This document shows, in pieces, positions 1 through 5,964 of a stretch of 5,964 nt of DNA (positions are counted from its first letter, which is position 1; each line of letters begins with the position of its first letter). The DNA lies in NCBI GenBank assembly GCA_041743485.1, contig JBGTMR010000278.1, positions 1-5,964 on the forward strand, given 5' to 3'. The notes under the pieces were generated by a model. The model did no database searches and was not told the origin of the DNA. It saw only the letters and a program-made list of their open reading frames with translations. This DNA is from JANDLT01 sp041743485. Its GTDB lineage: Bacteria; Acidobacteriota; Blastocatellia; Pyrinomonadales; Pyrinomonadaceae. Position numbers and translations under genes: made by a program.

Positions 1-1543
1 TATCGGCATAAGCTTTGACGTGCTGCTTGATGTCATCTTCGGCAACTTTGCCCCTGTGTTCGGATTTTAAGACGATGAGCGGTAGAGGGCGTTCGCTCCA
101 TTTCTCATCTTTGACGCCGATGACCGCGACCTCGCTGACCGCCGGATGCTGTGAAATGATGTCTTCGATTGCCAGCGATGAAATCCATTCGCCGCCCGTT
201 TTTATCACGTCTTTGATGCGGTCGGTGACTTGTAGATAACCGTCCGCGTCAATGCTTCCGATGTCTCCGGTGTGAAGAAAGCCGCCGCGCCAGAGTTGTT
301 CGGAACTTGCCGCATCTTTCAGATAACCTTGCGTCAGCCACGCGGCGCGGACGACGATTTCCCCTGTGTGTTTGCCGTCGTGAGGCAAGTCTCGCATCTC
401 CTCATCAACGATTCGCAAATCCACAAGCGGTACGGGCAGACCCGCTTTCGTGCGGAGGTTGATTTGCCCGTCCATGTCGTCATCATCAATCATCATTTCG
501 GGTTTGACGTGCGCGATGGTCAGAAGCGGACACGTTTCGGACATACCGTAACCCGCGAAAACATCTATGCCGCGATTCATCGCGGAGCGCGCCAGACCCT
601 TCGGCAAAGCCGCGCCGCCGATGACGACCTTCCATTTCGATAAATCAACATCTTTCGCGGGCGGGAAAGTCAAGAGCATATGTAGAATCGTCGGGACGCA
701 ATGCGAGAACGTGACGCCTTCTTTTTCAATTAAGCCGAGCAAGGTATCGGGTGCATAGCGTCCGGGATAAACTTGCTTGACGCCCATCGTCGTGGCGATG
801 TACGGCAGCCCCCAAGCGTGAACGTGGAACATCGGCGTCAGCGGCATATAAACATCGGCGCGATGAAAGCGATGCTTCTCCGGTGAGAAGCCGAAGGTCG
901 CCATGCCGCTTAGAGTGTGAAGCATGATTTGACGGTGACTGAAATAAACGCCTTTCGGTGCGCCGGTTGTTCCCGTCGTATAGAACGTCGTGGCGCGTGT
1001 GTTCTCGTCAAAATCCGGGAACTCGAAGTCTTCCGAACTCGCTCTTATCATCGCTTCGTATTCGGCGGCGAGGTCGAGTGAAGTCGTAGGTCGCGCGTTG
1101 TCATCATCCGTTAATAAGATGATTTTCTTAACCGTCTCGATACCGTCTTTGATGGCTTCAAGTACGGGGAGAAAGTCGGTGTGAACGAGCAAGACATCAT
1201 CGGCGGCGTGGTTAATCGTGTACAGAATCTGTTCGGGCGAAAGACGTATGTTAATCGTGTGCAGCACCGCCCCCATCATCGGCACGGCGAAGAAACATTC
1301 AAGATAGCGATGGCTATCCCAGTCCATCACACCGACGGTATCGCCGGGTTCTACGCCGAGATTCGTCAAGCCGTTGGCAAGACGTTTGAGGCGTTGATTA
1401 AACGTGCGGTAATCGTAGCGTGACACGTCACGATAAATGATTTCCTGTTGCGGGGCGTGCGCGAGCGGCGTGTGCAACAAGTGTTTGATGAGAAGCGGGA
1501 AGTCGTAAGCGGACGGTGTGCGTTCGATGGAGTTTGTCGGCAT
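1..1543 (-). CDS. Long/medium-chain fatty-acid--CoA ligase (AMP-forming), C-terminus cut by window edge
   Basis: Adenylate-forming enzyme that activates a fatty acid with ATP to an acyl-AMP and then an acyl-CoA in the cytoplasm, feeding beta-oxidation or lipid synthesis. The reading frame is open for 514 codons from the ATG at 1543 to the left edge. Visible core motifs, in order: P-loop YTTGTTGAPKG at residues 188-198; a gate-like segment TPMFHVHAWGLPY at 236-248; YGMSETCP at 332-339; HTGDIG at 424-429; and the hinge DRIKDVIKTGGEWISS at 441-456. The gate and GEWISS hinge are typical of the Thermus FACS/AlkK-like branch rather than acetyl-CoA synthetases. Relatives are about 540-560 residues, so roughly 30-45 residues are missing, including the expected C-terminal catalytic lysine motif. 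The ATG has no convincing Shine-Dalgarno: an AGAGGA lies some 30 bases upstream, too far. The next upstream ATG (1560) is in another frame. It lies 152 bp after the receptor gene on the same strand. Family assignment is firm; chain length and the name fadD are not decided by the sequence. Confidence 0.93.
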   Translation of the reverse strand, partial: MPTNSIERTPSAYDFPLLIKHLLHTPLAHAPQQEIIYRDVSRYDYRTFNQRLKRLANGLTNLGVEPGDTVGVMDWDSHRYLECFFAVPMMGAVLHTINIRLSPEQILYTINHAADDVLLVHTDFLPVLEAIKDGIETVKKIILLTDDDNARPTTSLDLAAEYEAMIRASSEDFEFPDFDENTRATTFYTTGTTGAPKGVYFSHRQIMLHTLSGMATFGFSPEKHRFHRADVYMPLTPMFHVHAWGLPYIATTMGVKQVYPGRYAPDTLLGLIEKEGVTFSHCVPTILHMLLTFPPAKDVDLSKWKVVIGGAALPKGLARSAMNRGIDVFAGYGMSETCPLLTIAHVKPEMMIDDDDMDGQINLRTKAGLPVPLVDLRIVDEEMRDLPHDGKHTGEIVVRAAWLTQGYLKDAASSEQLWRGGFLHTGDIGSIDADGYLQVTDRIKDVIKTGGEWISSLAIEDIISQHPAVSEVAVIGVKDEKWSERPLPLIVLKSEHRGKVAEDDIKQHVKAYAD

Positions 1544-1576
1544 GGGTTTTTACAAGCCATCTTAAAACTGTTTTTC

Positions 1577-1673
1577 CTCTGCGGAACTCTGCGTCCGCCC
1601 TCTGCGTGTCTCTGCGTCCAAAGATTTTTTAGCGCAGAGTTCCGCAGAGTTGAAGACGCAGAGACACGCAGAG
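1577..1673. repeat. Intergenic inverted heptamer-repeat element, CTCTGCG type
   Basis: Eight exact copies of one heptamer fill this gap between two minus-strand genes. Four read CTCTGCG, starting at 1577, 1587, 1600 and 1610; four read CGCAGAG, starting at 1633, 1643, 1657 and 1667. Spacings are 10-13-10 and 10-14-10. Two longer perfect inverted matches are visible: 1577-1593 with 1633-1649 (17 bp) and 1600-1618 with 1655-1673 (19 bp). Their order is A-B-A'-B', which cannot nest. The heptamers could also pair as one long nested hairpin with small internal loops, around a loop of about 15 bases at 1618-1632. There is no terminal T-run on the minus strand, so a classical intrinsic terminator for the receptor gene is not shown. 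Similar CTCTGCG strings are common as dispersed intergenic repeats in several environmental phyla (recollection, not searched). Confidence 0.85.
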
Positions 1674-1695
1674 TTTTCAATCAAGCGCGGACGAA

Positions 1696-4600
1696 TTAGA
1701 AATTGAACCGCGCGCCGAATTGAAACGTGCGCGCCGCCGCCGCCGATGTGAAACCGAGCGGGCGTGTCGGGGCGACGGTGCGGTCGCCGCGTGTCGTGCC
1801 GGTGGTCAATGCTTCGCGGTCGGCGAGCGGCAGTGAGCCGACGATGTTATTGACTCCGGCAAAATTCGTGCGGTTTAAGAGATTGAAGCCTTCGGCGGTC
1901 AACTCTAGGAATCTGTTTTCACCGAACGCGAAGCGGCGCGCGAGTCGCGTGTCGAGACTGTAAAAAGGTTCGCCTAATCCGGTGTTGCGCCCGACTGTGC
2001 CGGGACGGTCGGATTGCGAACGCCCGTCGCCGTTGGAATCGAAGCCGAGCAGTAAGTTAAACGGGCGACCCGAACCCGCGATGAAGATTGGCGAGAGGAT
2101 AAAGTCGCGCAAGAATTTATTACGCGACGAACTTTGGAACACGCCGCTGAAGACGGCGCGATGACGTTGATCGAACGCCGAGAGCGCGCGGTCGGCGCGC
2201 AAGTTCAAAGGATTCTGCGCCGAGAAGTCGCTGTTAAAGTCGGTCACTTCGTCTATTGATTTCGAGAACGTGTAGTGCGTGTTGAGGCTGAAGTTGTTGG
2301 CGAAGCGGCGCGTTAAGGCGAATGTTCCGGCGTGGTAAAACGAGTTGGCGGACGATTCGTATTGATTGTCTTGGAAGCGAAGCGGGTTACGGAAATTACT
2401 CGTTAATCCGGCGGCGGTTTGGGCGGCACTCGGAAATCGTATAAAGGTCGCGCCGCCGTTCGGATTAAGCGGATTGGGCGCGCCGGTGCGGTCGAATTGA
2501 TTGAGGTCGCGGTTGCGCGTCAGGTAAATTCCGCGCGTGAAAAGATAGTTGACATCAAGCGAGAAGCCGCGTCCTAAATCCCTCTGCGCGCCGAGACTCG
2601 CTTGATAAGTGGTCGGTGTTTTGTAGTTCGGGTCTTCACGAAAACGCACTTCGAGCGGATTGCCGGGTCGCGGAGTGACACCAAGCGTCGCCAAATCGGT
2701 TGCCGTCACGGTGCGTGAAAAATTGTTCGTCAACTGAAGGTAGCGTTGATAAACGGCGAACGAAGACGGTAAGCCAAGCGCGCCGGAAGTCGCGGTCGCC
2801 AGCACGATGTTGATGTCGCTCGGATTGCCGCGCGCGCTAAGTTCCGTTGTGACGTTGGCGACGACGTTGATGACGTTGCCGGAGAAGATACCCGCCCCGC
2901 CGCGAATCACGGTTTTGCCGTCGGAGAAAGGGTCGTAGGAAAAACCGAAGCGCGGTTGAAAATCGTTTTTGTCGGTCGGAATAAAAAACGCTTCGTCGTT
3001 AATCGCGTAACGCAAGCCGTAGGTTAAAGTCAGATTACGCCGCGCCTTCCAAGTGTCTTGCCCGTAGAAGCCGGTGCGAACCGCGACTGACTGCGCGGAC
3101 GTTTCGCCGAAGCCCTGTTGATAGACAATCGGCAGATTGAGATTGAAAGCCTGCAAAGCGTTTATCGGCGTACTCAAGGCGGGCAACAAAGCCGGATTGT
3201 TCGCAGTCAAAAAGCCGGTCAGCTGCGTCAGCACAGTCGGACCCAATGCGGGATTCAGCGCGATGATGTTTGAAAGCGGAATCGCCGCCCCGAAGTTGAA
3301 GCGTCCGCCGAAGAAAGTCTCGTTGTCGGATGCGACATCTTGAATGTTGGTCGTGCCGCCGAACTTCAAGGTGTGACTGCCCGCGACGCGCGTCACGTTG
3401 TCATAAAAATCATAGTGCCGCTCGATGTTGTTCGACGGCAAAAAGATGTCGCGTCCGAAGTTGCCGAAGCCTTCGATGTTGAGTTCAGGTCCGATGGCGT
3501 CGTTCGGAATCACGCCGAAGCGGTTATAAAGAAATTGTCCTTTGAATTCGTTGACCGTGTTGGCGTTGAATTGAAAAGTGTCGGAGAGCAGCACGCCGCC
3601 GTTGAAGGCATCAATCGTGCGTCCACGCGACACGGCGGTCAGCGCGCCCGCCGCTTGATTTTCGGCAATCTGGTCGGTCAGGTTAAAACGCACGTAAGCG
3701 TTGTGGCGGCTGCTGAAGTTATTATCAAAGCGCGTCGAGAAAAGCGTTTGATTTTCCTCGAACGGAAATTGCCCGCTCGCGTTGCTAAAAAGATTGACGG
3801 TGCGCGGGTAAGCCGTCGCGGTCGTGGTCAGCGCGGCGCGCAAACCCGTCGCGGCGGCGGCGAACGGCGTTCCGGCTTGTAAAAATGTAAAGAGCGCGTT
3901 TTGCGACGCGGTGATGTTGAAAATCGCCGGGTCGTTTAAGAGATTAACGAACGTCGTTTGATTTTGACTGAAGCGTTCGAGCGTGACGAAGCCGAAGGTT
4001 TTATCCTGACGAATGGGGAAGCCGAACGAGCCGCCGTACTGTTGGCGGCTAAACGGCGATTGTCCGTCGGGGGCGAAGTCGAAAGGATTGCGCGCATCGA
4101 ATTTGTCATCGCGGAACAAGCCGAACAGACTTCCCGAAATTCGGTTCGAGCCGGTCTTTGAAATCGTGTTGATGATGCCGCCCGCCGCGTTGCCGAACTC
4201 GGCACTGTAGCTGTTGCGAAGGACTTGAAATTCCTGCACACCTTCTTGGCTAATTGTTTGAATCACGCCGCCACTCGAATCGTTGGTCGCCGCTCCGTCC
4301 ACCGCGATGTAGTTGCCGCGCCCGTTGTTGCCGCCGAACGAGAGTCCCGATTGCGGCGTTTGCGCGACGCGGAAATCCGAAGCGTCGGCGATGTTGTCCG
4401 AATCCGTGACGCCCGGCGTCAGCAGCGCGTAGTCGAGATAATTGCGGCGGCTAATCGGAAGGTTCGTGATTTGCCTCTCGCTAATCACCGAAGATTGTTG
4501 CGTGCGATCCGTATCAACGACTTCCGCGCCCGCCACAACGTCAACGGTGGCTTCCAACCCGCCCGCGCTCAACTGCACGGGGATGTCGGCTTGCTGCCCG

Positions 4601-4902
4601 ACGGTCAGCGACACGCGCACGGTACTCGCCGTAAAGTTCGTGCTTTCAATTCGCAATTCATAATCGCTCGGCGGCACGACGAGAAATACATAACGCCCCT
4701 CGGCATCGGTTTGGGCGGTGCGCGCCGTTCCCTTTTCGGTATCGGTCAAGGTCACGGTCGCGTTCGGCACGACCGCCCCGCCGGAGTCGGTGATTGTGCC
4801 GCGCAGTTCCGCCGTCGAACTTGAGGCTTGTGCCAAAACGGGAGCGACGTTGAGAGTCAAAGCGAGAACGGTTAACAGTAAAACTTTCGTCAAAGAAGTC
4901 AT
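1696..4902 (-). CDS. Oar-like TonB-dependent outer-membrane receptor with carboxypeptidase-regulatory-like N-terminal domain
   Basis: Intact 1068-residue outer-membrane beta-barrel protein, the usual length for the Oar-like family. A signal peptide covers residues 1 to about 24-26 (hydrophobic core VLLLTVLALTL, likely cleavage in VLAQA). A carboxypeptidase-regulatory-like beta-sandwich follows at about 31-112 (ELRGTITDSGGAVVPNATV, then DAEGRYVFLVVPPSDYEL). The plug lies at about 133-250, with ITNLPISRRNYLDYALLTPGV-like and YSAEFGNAAGGIINTISKTG segments. The barrel has family signatures: GFPIRQDKTFGFV (294-306), YGLRY near 627, GKTVIRGGAGIF near 665, HYTFSKSIDE near 877 and FDQRHRAVFSG near 914. 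It ends FQFGARFNF, a C-terminal phenylalanine strand of the kind recognised for barrel insertion. The ATG at 4902 is supported by AAAGGAAA at 4911-4918, about 10 bases upstream, and by the signal peptide. Members move large or scarce substrates with TonB energy; in Myxococcus, Oar is needed for export of protease PopC. Substrate here is unknown. No TonB box could be assigned by eye. Confidence 0.95.
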   Translation of the reverse strand: MTSLTKVLLLTVLALTLNVAPVLAQASSSTAELRGTITDSGGAVVPNATVTLTDTEKGTARTAQTDAEGRYVFLVVPPSDYELRIESTNFTASTVRVSLTVGQQADIPVQLSAGGLEATVDVVAGAEVVDTDRTQQSSVISERQITNLPISRRNYLDYALLTPGVTDSDNIADASDFRVAQTPQSGLSFGGNNGRGNYIAVDGAATNDSSGGVIQTISQEGVQEFQVLRNSYSAEFGNAAGGIINTISKTGSNRISGSLFGLFRDDKFDARNPFDFAPDGQSPFSRQQYGGSFGFPIRQDKTFGFVTLERFSQNQTTFVNLLNDPAIFNITASQNALFTFLQAGTPFAAAATGLRAALTTTATAYPRTVNLFSNASGQFPFEENQTLFSTRFDNNFSSRHNAYVRFNLTDQIAENQAAGALTAVSRGRTIDAFNGGVLLSDTFQFNANTVNEFKGQFLYNRFGVIPNDAIGPELNIEGFGNFGRDIFLPSNNIERHYDFYDNVTRVAGSHTLKFGGTTNIQDVASDNETFFGGRFNFGAAIPLSNIIALNPALGPTVLTQLTGFLTANNPALLPALSTPINALQAFNLNLPIVYQQGFGETSAQSVAVRTGFYGQDTWKARRNLTLTYGLRYAINDEAFFIPTDKNDFQPRFGFSYDPFSDGKTVIRGGAGIFSGNVINVVANVTTELSARGNPSDINIVLATATSGALGLPSSFAVYQRYLQLTNNFSRTVTATDLATLGVTPRPGNPLEVRFREDPNYKTPTTYQASLGAQRDLGRGFSLDVNYLFTRGIYLTRNRDLNQFDRTGAPNPLNPNGGATFIRFPSAAQTAAGLTSNFRNPLRFQDNQYESSANSFYHAGTFALTRRFANNFSLNTHYTFSKSIDEVTDFNSDFSAQNPLNLRADRALSAFDQRHRAVFSGVFQSSSRNKFLRDFILSPIFIAGSGRPFNLLLGFDSNGDGRSQSDRPGTVGRNTGLGEPFYSLDTRLARRFAFGENRFLELTAEGFNLLNRTNFAGVNNIVGSLPLADREALTTGTTRGDRTVAPTRPLGFTSAAAARTFQFGARFNF

Positions 4903-5089
4903 TGAGACGATTTCCTTTCAGAACTACGGAGGGTTGTATGTGTTTCGGCAGACATGGAGAGACTGCGAAATGGTATTGCCGGATGAGCGATGAAAACGCT
5001 GTCTTGAAAATAGACGGCAATCTTACACGGATATTACAAAACGTGTCATTAAAATAAAGTTGGGCGGCGGAACAAAGTACGGCAGAGAA
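4903..5089 (-). other. Leader and upstream region of the receptor gene
   Basis: Non-coding stretch between the receptor start codon and the inverted repeat. On the minus strand it contains the Shine-Dalgarno AAAGGAAA (4911-4918) and an AT-richer block at about 5020-5060, which is the most promoter-like part. If transcription begins just downstream of that block, the leader is about 120 bases long. No riboswitch, tRNA or small gene could be recognised; an overlapping open frame running from 5020 into the receptor gene in another frame is a shadow. Confidence 0.5.
5031..5058 (-). promoter_or_regulatory. Weak candidate promoter for the receptor gene
   Basis: On the minus strand a -35-like TTTATT (5053-5058) is followed after 16 bases by a -10-like TAATAT (5031-5036). 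The match to the sigma-70 consensus is modest, but this is the most AT-rich segment upstream of the receptor and lies 130-155 bases before its start codon. Chosen by eye, so treat as tentative. Confidence 0.25.
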
Positions 5090-5214
5090 GTAAAACGGAG
5101 TAGAACGAAGGCAGGAGCGGAGGTCAACGGAGAAAAGCTTGATGTTCGATTTGAGATTTGAAATTCTTAATCCTCCGCTTACCTCCGTTATGCCTCCGTT
5201 CTACTCCGTTTTAC
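5090..5214. repeat. Long imperfect inverted repeat of CTCCGTT-type heptamers
   Basis: Arm 1 (5090-5131) and arm 2 (5174-5214) are inverted copies of about 41 bases with a 42-base AT-rich loop; the outermost 18 bases match perfectly and the inner part has one single-base gap and a handful of mismatches. Each arm consists of four heptamers. Arm 1 has AACGGAG-type units starting at 5094, 5104, 5116 and 5126 (spacing 10-12-10). Arm 2 has CTCCGTT-type units starting at 5173, 5183, 5194 and 5204 (spacing 10-11-10). Five of eight are exact and three carry one change. It lies between the zinc-ribbon gene end and the receptor promoter region. A transcript would fold into a long hairpin on either strand, but no T-run follows, so termination is only possible, not shown. 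Confidence 0.85.
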
Positions 5215-5251
5215 CAAATCGTCCGAAATCACTATCTCCAGATCGTCATAA

Positions 5252-5464
5252 CTAAACAAAGCGCGGCGCATCGTCACGCACTTCGTCCCAACACACCACA
5301 CACCACTTATATCTTTGACGTTCGCCTTCGTCCGGGCGAAAGACGCGCCCGACGAATTCGCGCTCGTCGTCTTTCATATCTTCCCACGCGCGCACACGCC
5401 GTTCGCCGCACTTCGGACACAGTTCATCTTCGTCGGCTCTGACTCTGCCTTGAAAATAGTCCAT
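5252..5464 (-). CDS. Small charged protein with two CxxC pairs (zinc-ribbon-like), family unknown
   Basis: A 70-residue protein starting MDYFQGRVRADEDEL. It has CPKC at residues 16-19 and CVVC at 55-58, separated by 35 residues, the pattern of a four-cysteine zinc ribbon or knuckle. The middle is rich in Asp, Glu, Arg and Lys, and there is no signal peptide or membrane segment, so it should be cytoplasmic. The start at 5464 is chosen because AAGAAGG (5472-5478) sits 7 bases upstream, a good Shine-Dalgarno. The frame stays open for 63 more codons upstream, to an ATG at 5653, but that extension would overlap the divergent peptidase gene and looks like non-protein sequence. The gene is divergent from the M14 peptidase (104 bp between starts) and ends 349 bp before the receptor. 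Possible roles are nucleic-acid or protein binding; I do not recognise the family and assign no function. Confidence 0.75.
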   Translation of the reverse strand: MDYFQGRVRADEDELCPKCGERRVRAWEDMKDDEREFVGRVFRPDEGERQRYKWCVVCWDEVRDDAPRFV

Positions 5465-5492
5465 AGATTTACCTTCTTCGGATATTGATGTT

Positions 5493-5521
5493 TTGAAACG
5501 CACGCTCAAGCGGGTTACTAT
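5493..5521 (+). promoter_or_regulatory. Candidate sigma-70-type promoter for the M14 peptidase gene
   Basis: TTGAAA (5493-5498, five of six to the -35 consensus) is followed by exactly 17 bases and TACTAT (5516-5521, four of six to the -10 consensus). Transcription would start near 5528, giving a leader of about 40 bases before the ATG at 5569. It lies in the 104-bp gap between divergent genes. On the opposite strand only a weak TTGAGC / CAATAT pair was seen for the small zinc-ribbon gene. Confidence 0.45.
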
Positions 5522-5568
5522 CGCGGAAGTCATTTCCCAAATCTCTGCACAGAAAGCCCACACCTTTG

Positions 5569-5964
5569 ATGATACATCCGAGACGTTTGTTCGCGTGCTT
5601 CCTTGCGGTGGCACTGCTTGTTTCTTCCGCCGCGCCGCCCGTCGCCCAAGCACAAAGCAACACCGCTCCCTTCGACTTTTACACGCGCGGACCTTTTCGT
5701 CCGAACGTGCCGCGACCGCAATCCATTTTAGGTTTCGATGTCGGCGACTTTCACACCAACTACGCGACGATGGAGCGCGTCATCAATTCCATTGCCGCCG
5801 CCGCCCCCGACCGCGTAAAGATAACCGACATCGGGCGCACCAACGAATTGCGGCAGATGCACCTGCTCGCCATCTCGTCGCCGGAGAACATCGCGCGCCT
5901 CGACACAATCAAAGCTAATGTCAAACGCCTCAGCGACCCGCGCGGCTTAACGCAAGCGGACGCG
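5569..5964 (+). CDS. Secreted M14-type zinc carboxypeptidase, N-terminal part only (cut by window edge)
   Basis: The frame is open for 132 codons from the ATG at 5569 to the right edge. Residues 1-28 form a signal peptide: RR near the start, hydrophobic FLAVALLVSSAA, and a likely cleavage at AQA|QS, so the product is exported. The segment from about 53 (LGFDVGDFHTNYATMERVI) through DRVKITDIGRTNELRQMHLLAIS (82-103) and ENIARLDTIKANVKRLSDP resembles the N-terminal part of M14 metallocarboxypeptidases common in Acidobacteriota and relatives, which remove C-terminal residues from peptides. The zinc ligands (HxxE and a later His) and catalytic Glu would lie beyond the edge, so activity cannot be judged. 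The start has a poor Shine-Dalgarno (AGAAAG at 5551-5556, 12 bases away); a TTG directly before the ATG is in frame but less likely. A promoter pair lies at 5493-5521. Assignment rests on the N-terminal pattern alone. Confidence 0.8.
   Translation, partial: MIHPRRLFACFLAVALLVSSAAPPVAQAQSNTAPFDFYTRGPFRPNVPRPQSILGFDVGDFHTNYATMERVINSIAAAAPDRVKITDIGRTNELRQMHLLAISSPENIARLDTIKANVKRLSDPRGLTQADA

Noticed and set aside
15..1423. Several plus-strand open frames opposite the acyl-CoA synthetase
   Set aside because: The minus strand carries an uninterrupted frame with all expected adenylate-forming motifs; the plus-strand frames show no protein-like features.
1577..1673. CRISPR array or intrinsic terminator reading of the CTCTGCG element
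   Set aside because: Units are 7 bases with 3-7-base gaps and change orientation midway, unlike a CRISPR array; the only T-run (1625-1630) lies in the loop on the plus strand, not after a hairpin on the transcribed strand.
1366..1699. Minus-strand frame 1366-1680 and plus-strand frame 1448-1699 running through the repeat element
   Set aside because: They combine repeat-derived sequence with out-of-frame synthetase sequence; no ribosome site or recognisable domain.
3340..4824. Long plus-strand open frames antisense to the receptor (3340-3882 and 4225-4824)
   Set aside because: They lie fully inside a clearly real gene, have Arg/Ala/Val-rich low-information translations, no domain signatures, and arise from the codon bias of the opposite strand.
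4658..5020. Minus-strand 120-residue frame overlapping the receptor start
   Set aside because: It covers the receptor leader and signal-peptide region in another frame, and its Arg-rich C-terminal half has no recognisable features.
5465..5653. N-terminal extension of the small zinc-ribbon-like protein up to an ATG at 5653 (133 residues)
   Set aside because: It would overlap the divergent peptidase signal-peptide region, the added residues look non-coding, and a good Shine-Dalgarno sits directly before the internal ATG at 5464.
5493..5918. Plus-strand 141-residue frame overlapping the M14 gene
   Set aside because: It is out of frame with the signal peptide and M14-like sequence that starts at 5569; its Arg/His-rich translation is a frame shadow.

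Overview
The window looks like a piece of an Acidobacteriota chromosome, perhaps Blastocatellia-like. The main reason is a large Oar-type TonB-dependent receptor with an N-terminal carboxypeptidase-regulatory-like domain, a family greatly expanded in that phylum. Moderately high GC, secreted M14 peptidases and intergenic CTCTGCG-type repeats also fit. This placement is inference from gene style, not from a marker gene.

Layout, left to right. (1) Bases 1-1543, minus strand: an acyl-CoA synthetase (fatty-acid:CoA ligase, AMP-forming), complete at the N-terminus and cut by the left edge just before its C-terminal lysine motif. (2) Bases 1544-1695: a short intergenic gap almost filled by an element made of eight exact copies of CTCTGCG (four per orientation). 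(3) Bases 1696-4902, minus strand: the intact 1068-residue outer-membrane receptor. (4) Bases 4903-5251: a 349-bp gap holding the receptor's leader, a weak candidate promoter, and a second inverted element built from CTCCGTT-type heptamers. (5) Bases 5252-5464, minus strand: a 70-residue, highly charged protein with two CxxC pairs (zinc-ribbon-like), family not recognised. (6) Bases 5465-5568: a divergent promoter region with a good plus-strand -35/-10 pair. (7) Bases 5569-5964, plus strand: signal peptide and N-terminal part of a secreted M14-type metallocarboxypeptidase, cut by the right edge before its zinc ligands.

How the parts may work together. The receptor sits in the outer membrane and the M14 peptidase is exported, so a peptide-scavenging or peptide-processing role is conceivable, while the acyl-CoA synthetase is cytoplasmic fatty-acid activation. 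Nothing in the sequence proves a common pathway; the repeat elements on both sides of the receptor gene suggest it is its own transcription unit. The most interesting non-coding signal is that the two flanking elements use different heptamers but share the same architecture: four heptamers per arm, the outer pairs each spaced by exactly 10 bp, with the arms in inverted orientation. In the left element the longer perfect matches are ordered A-B-A'-B' (pseudoknot-like) rather than nested.
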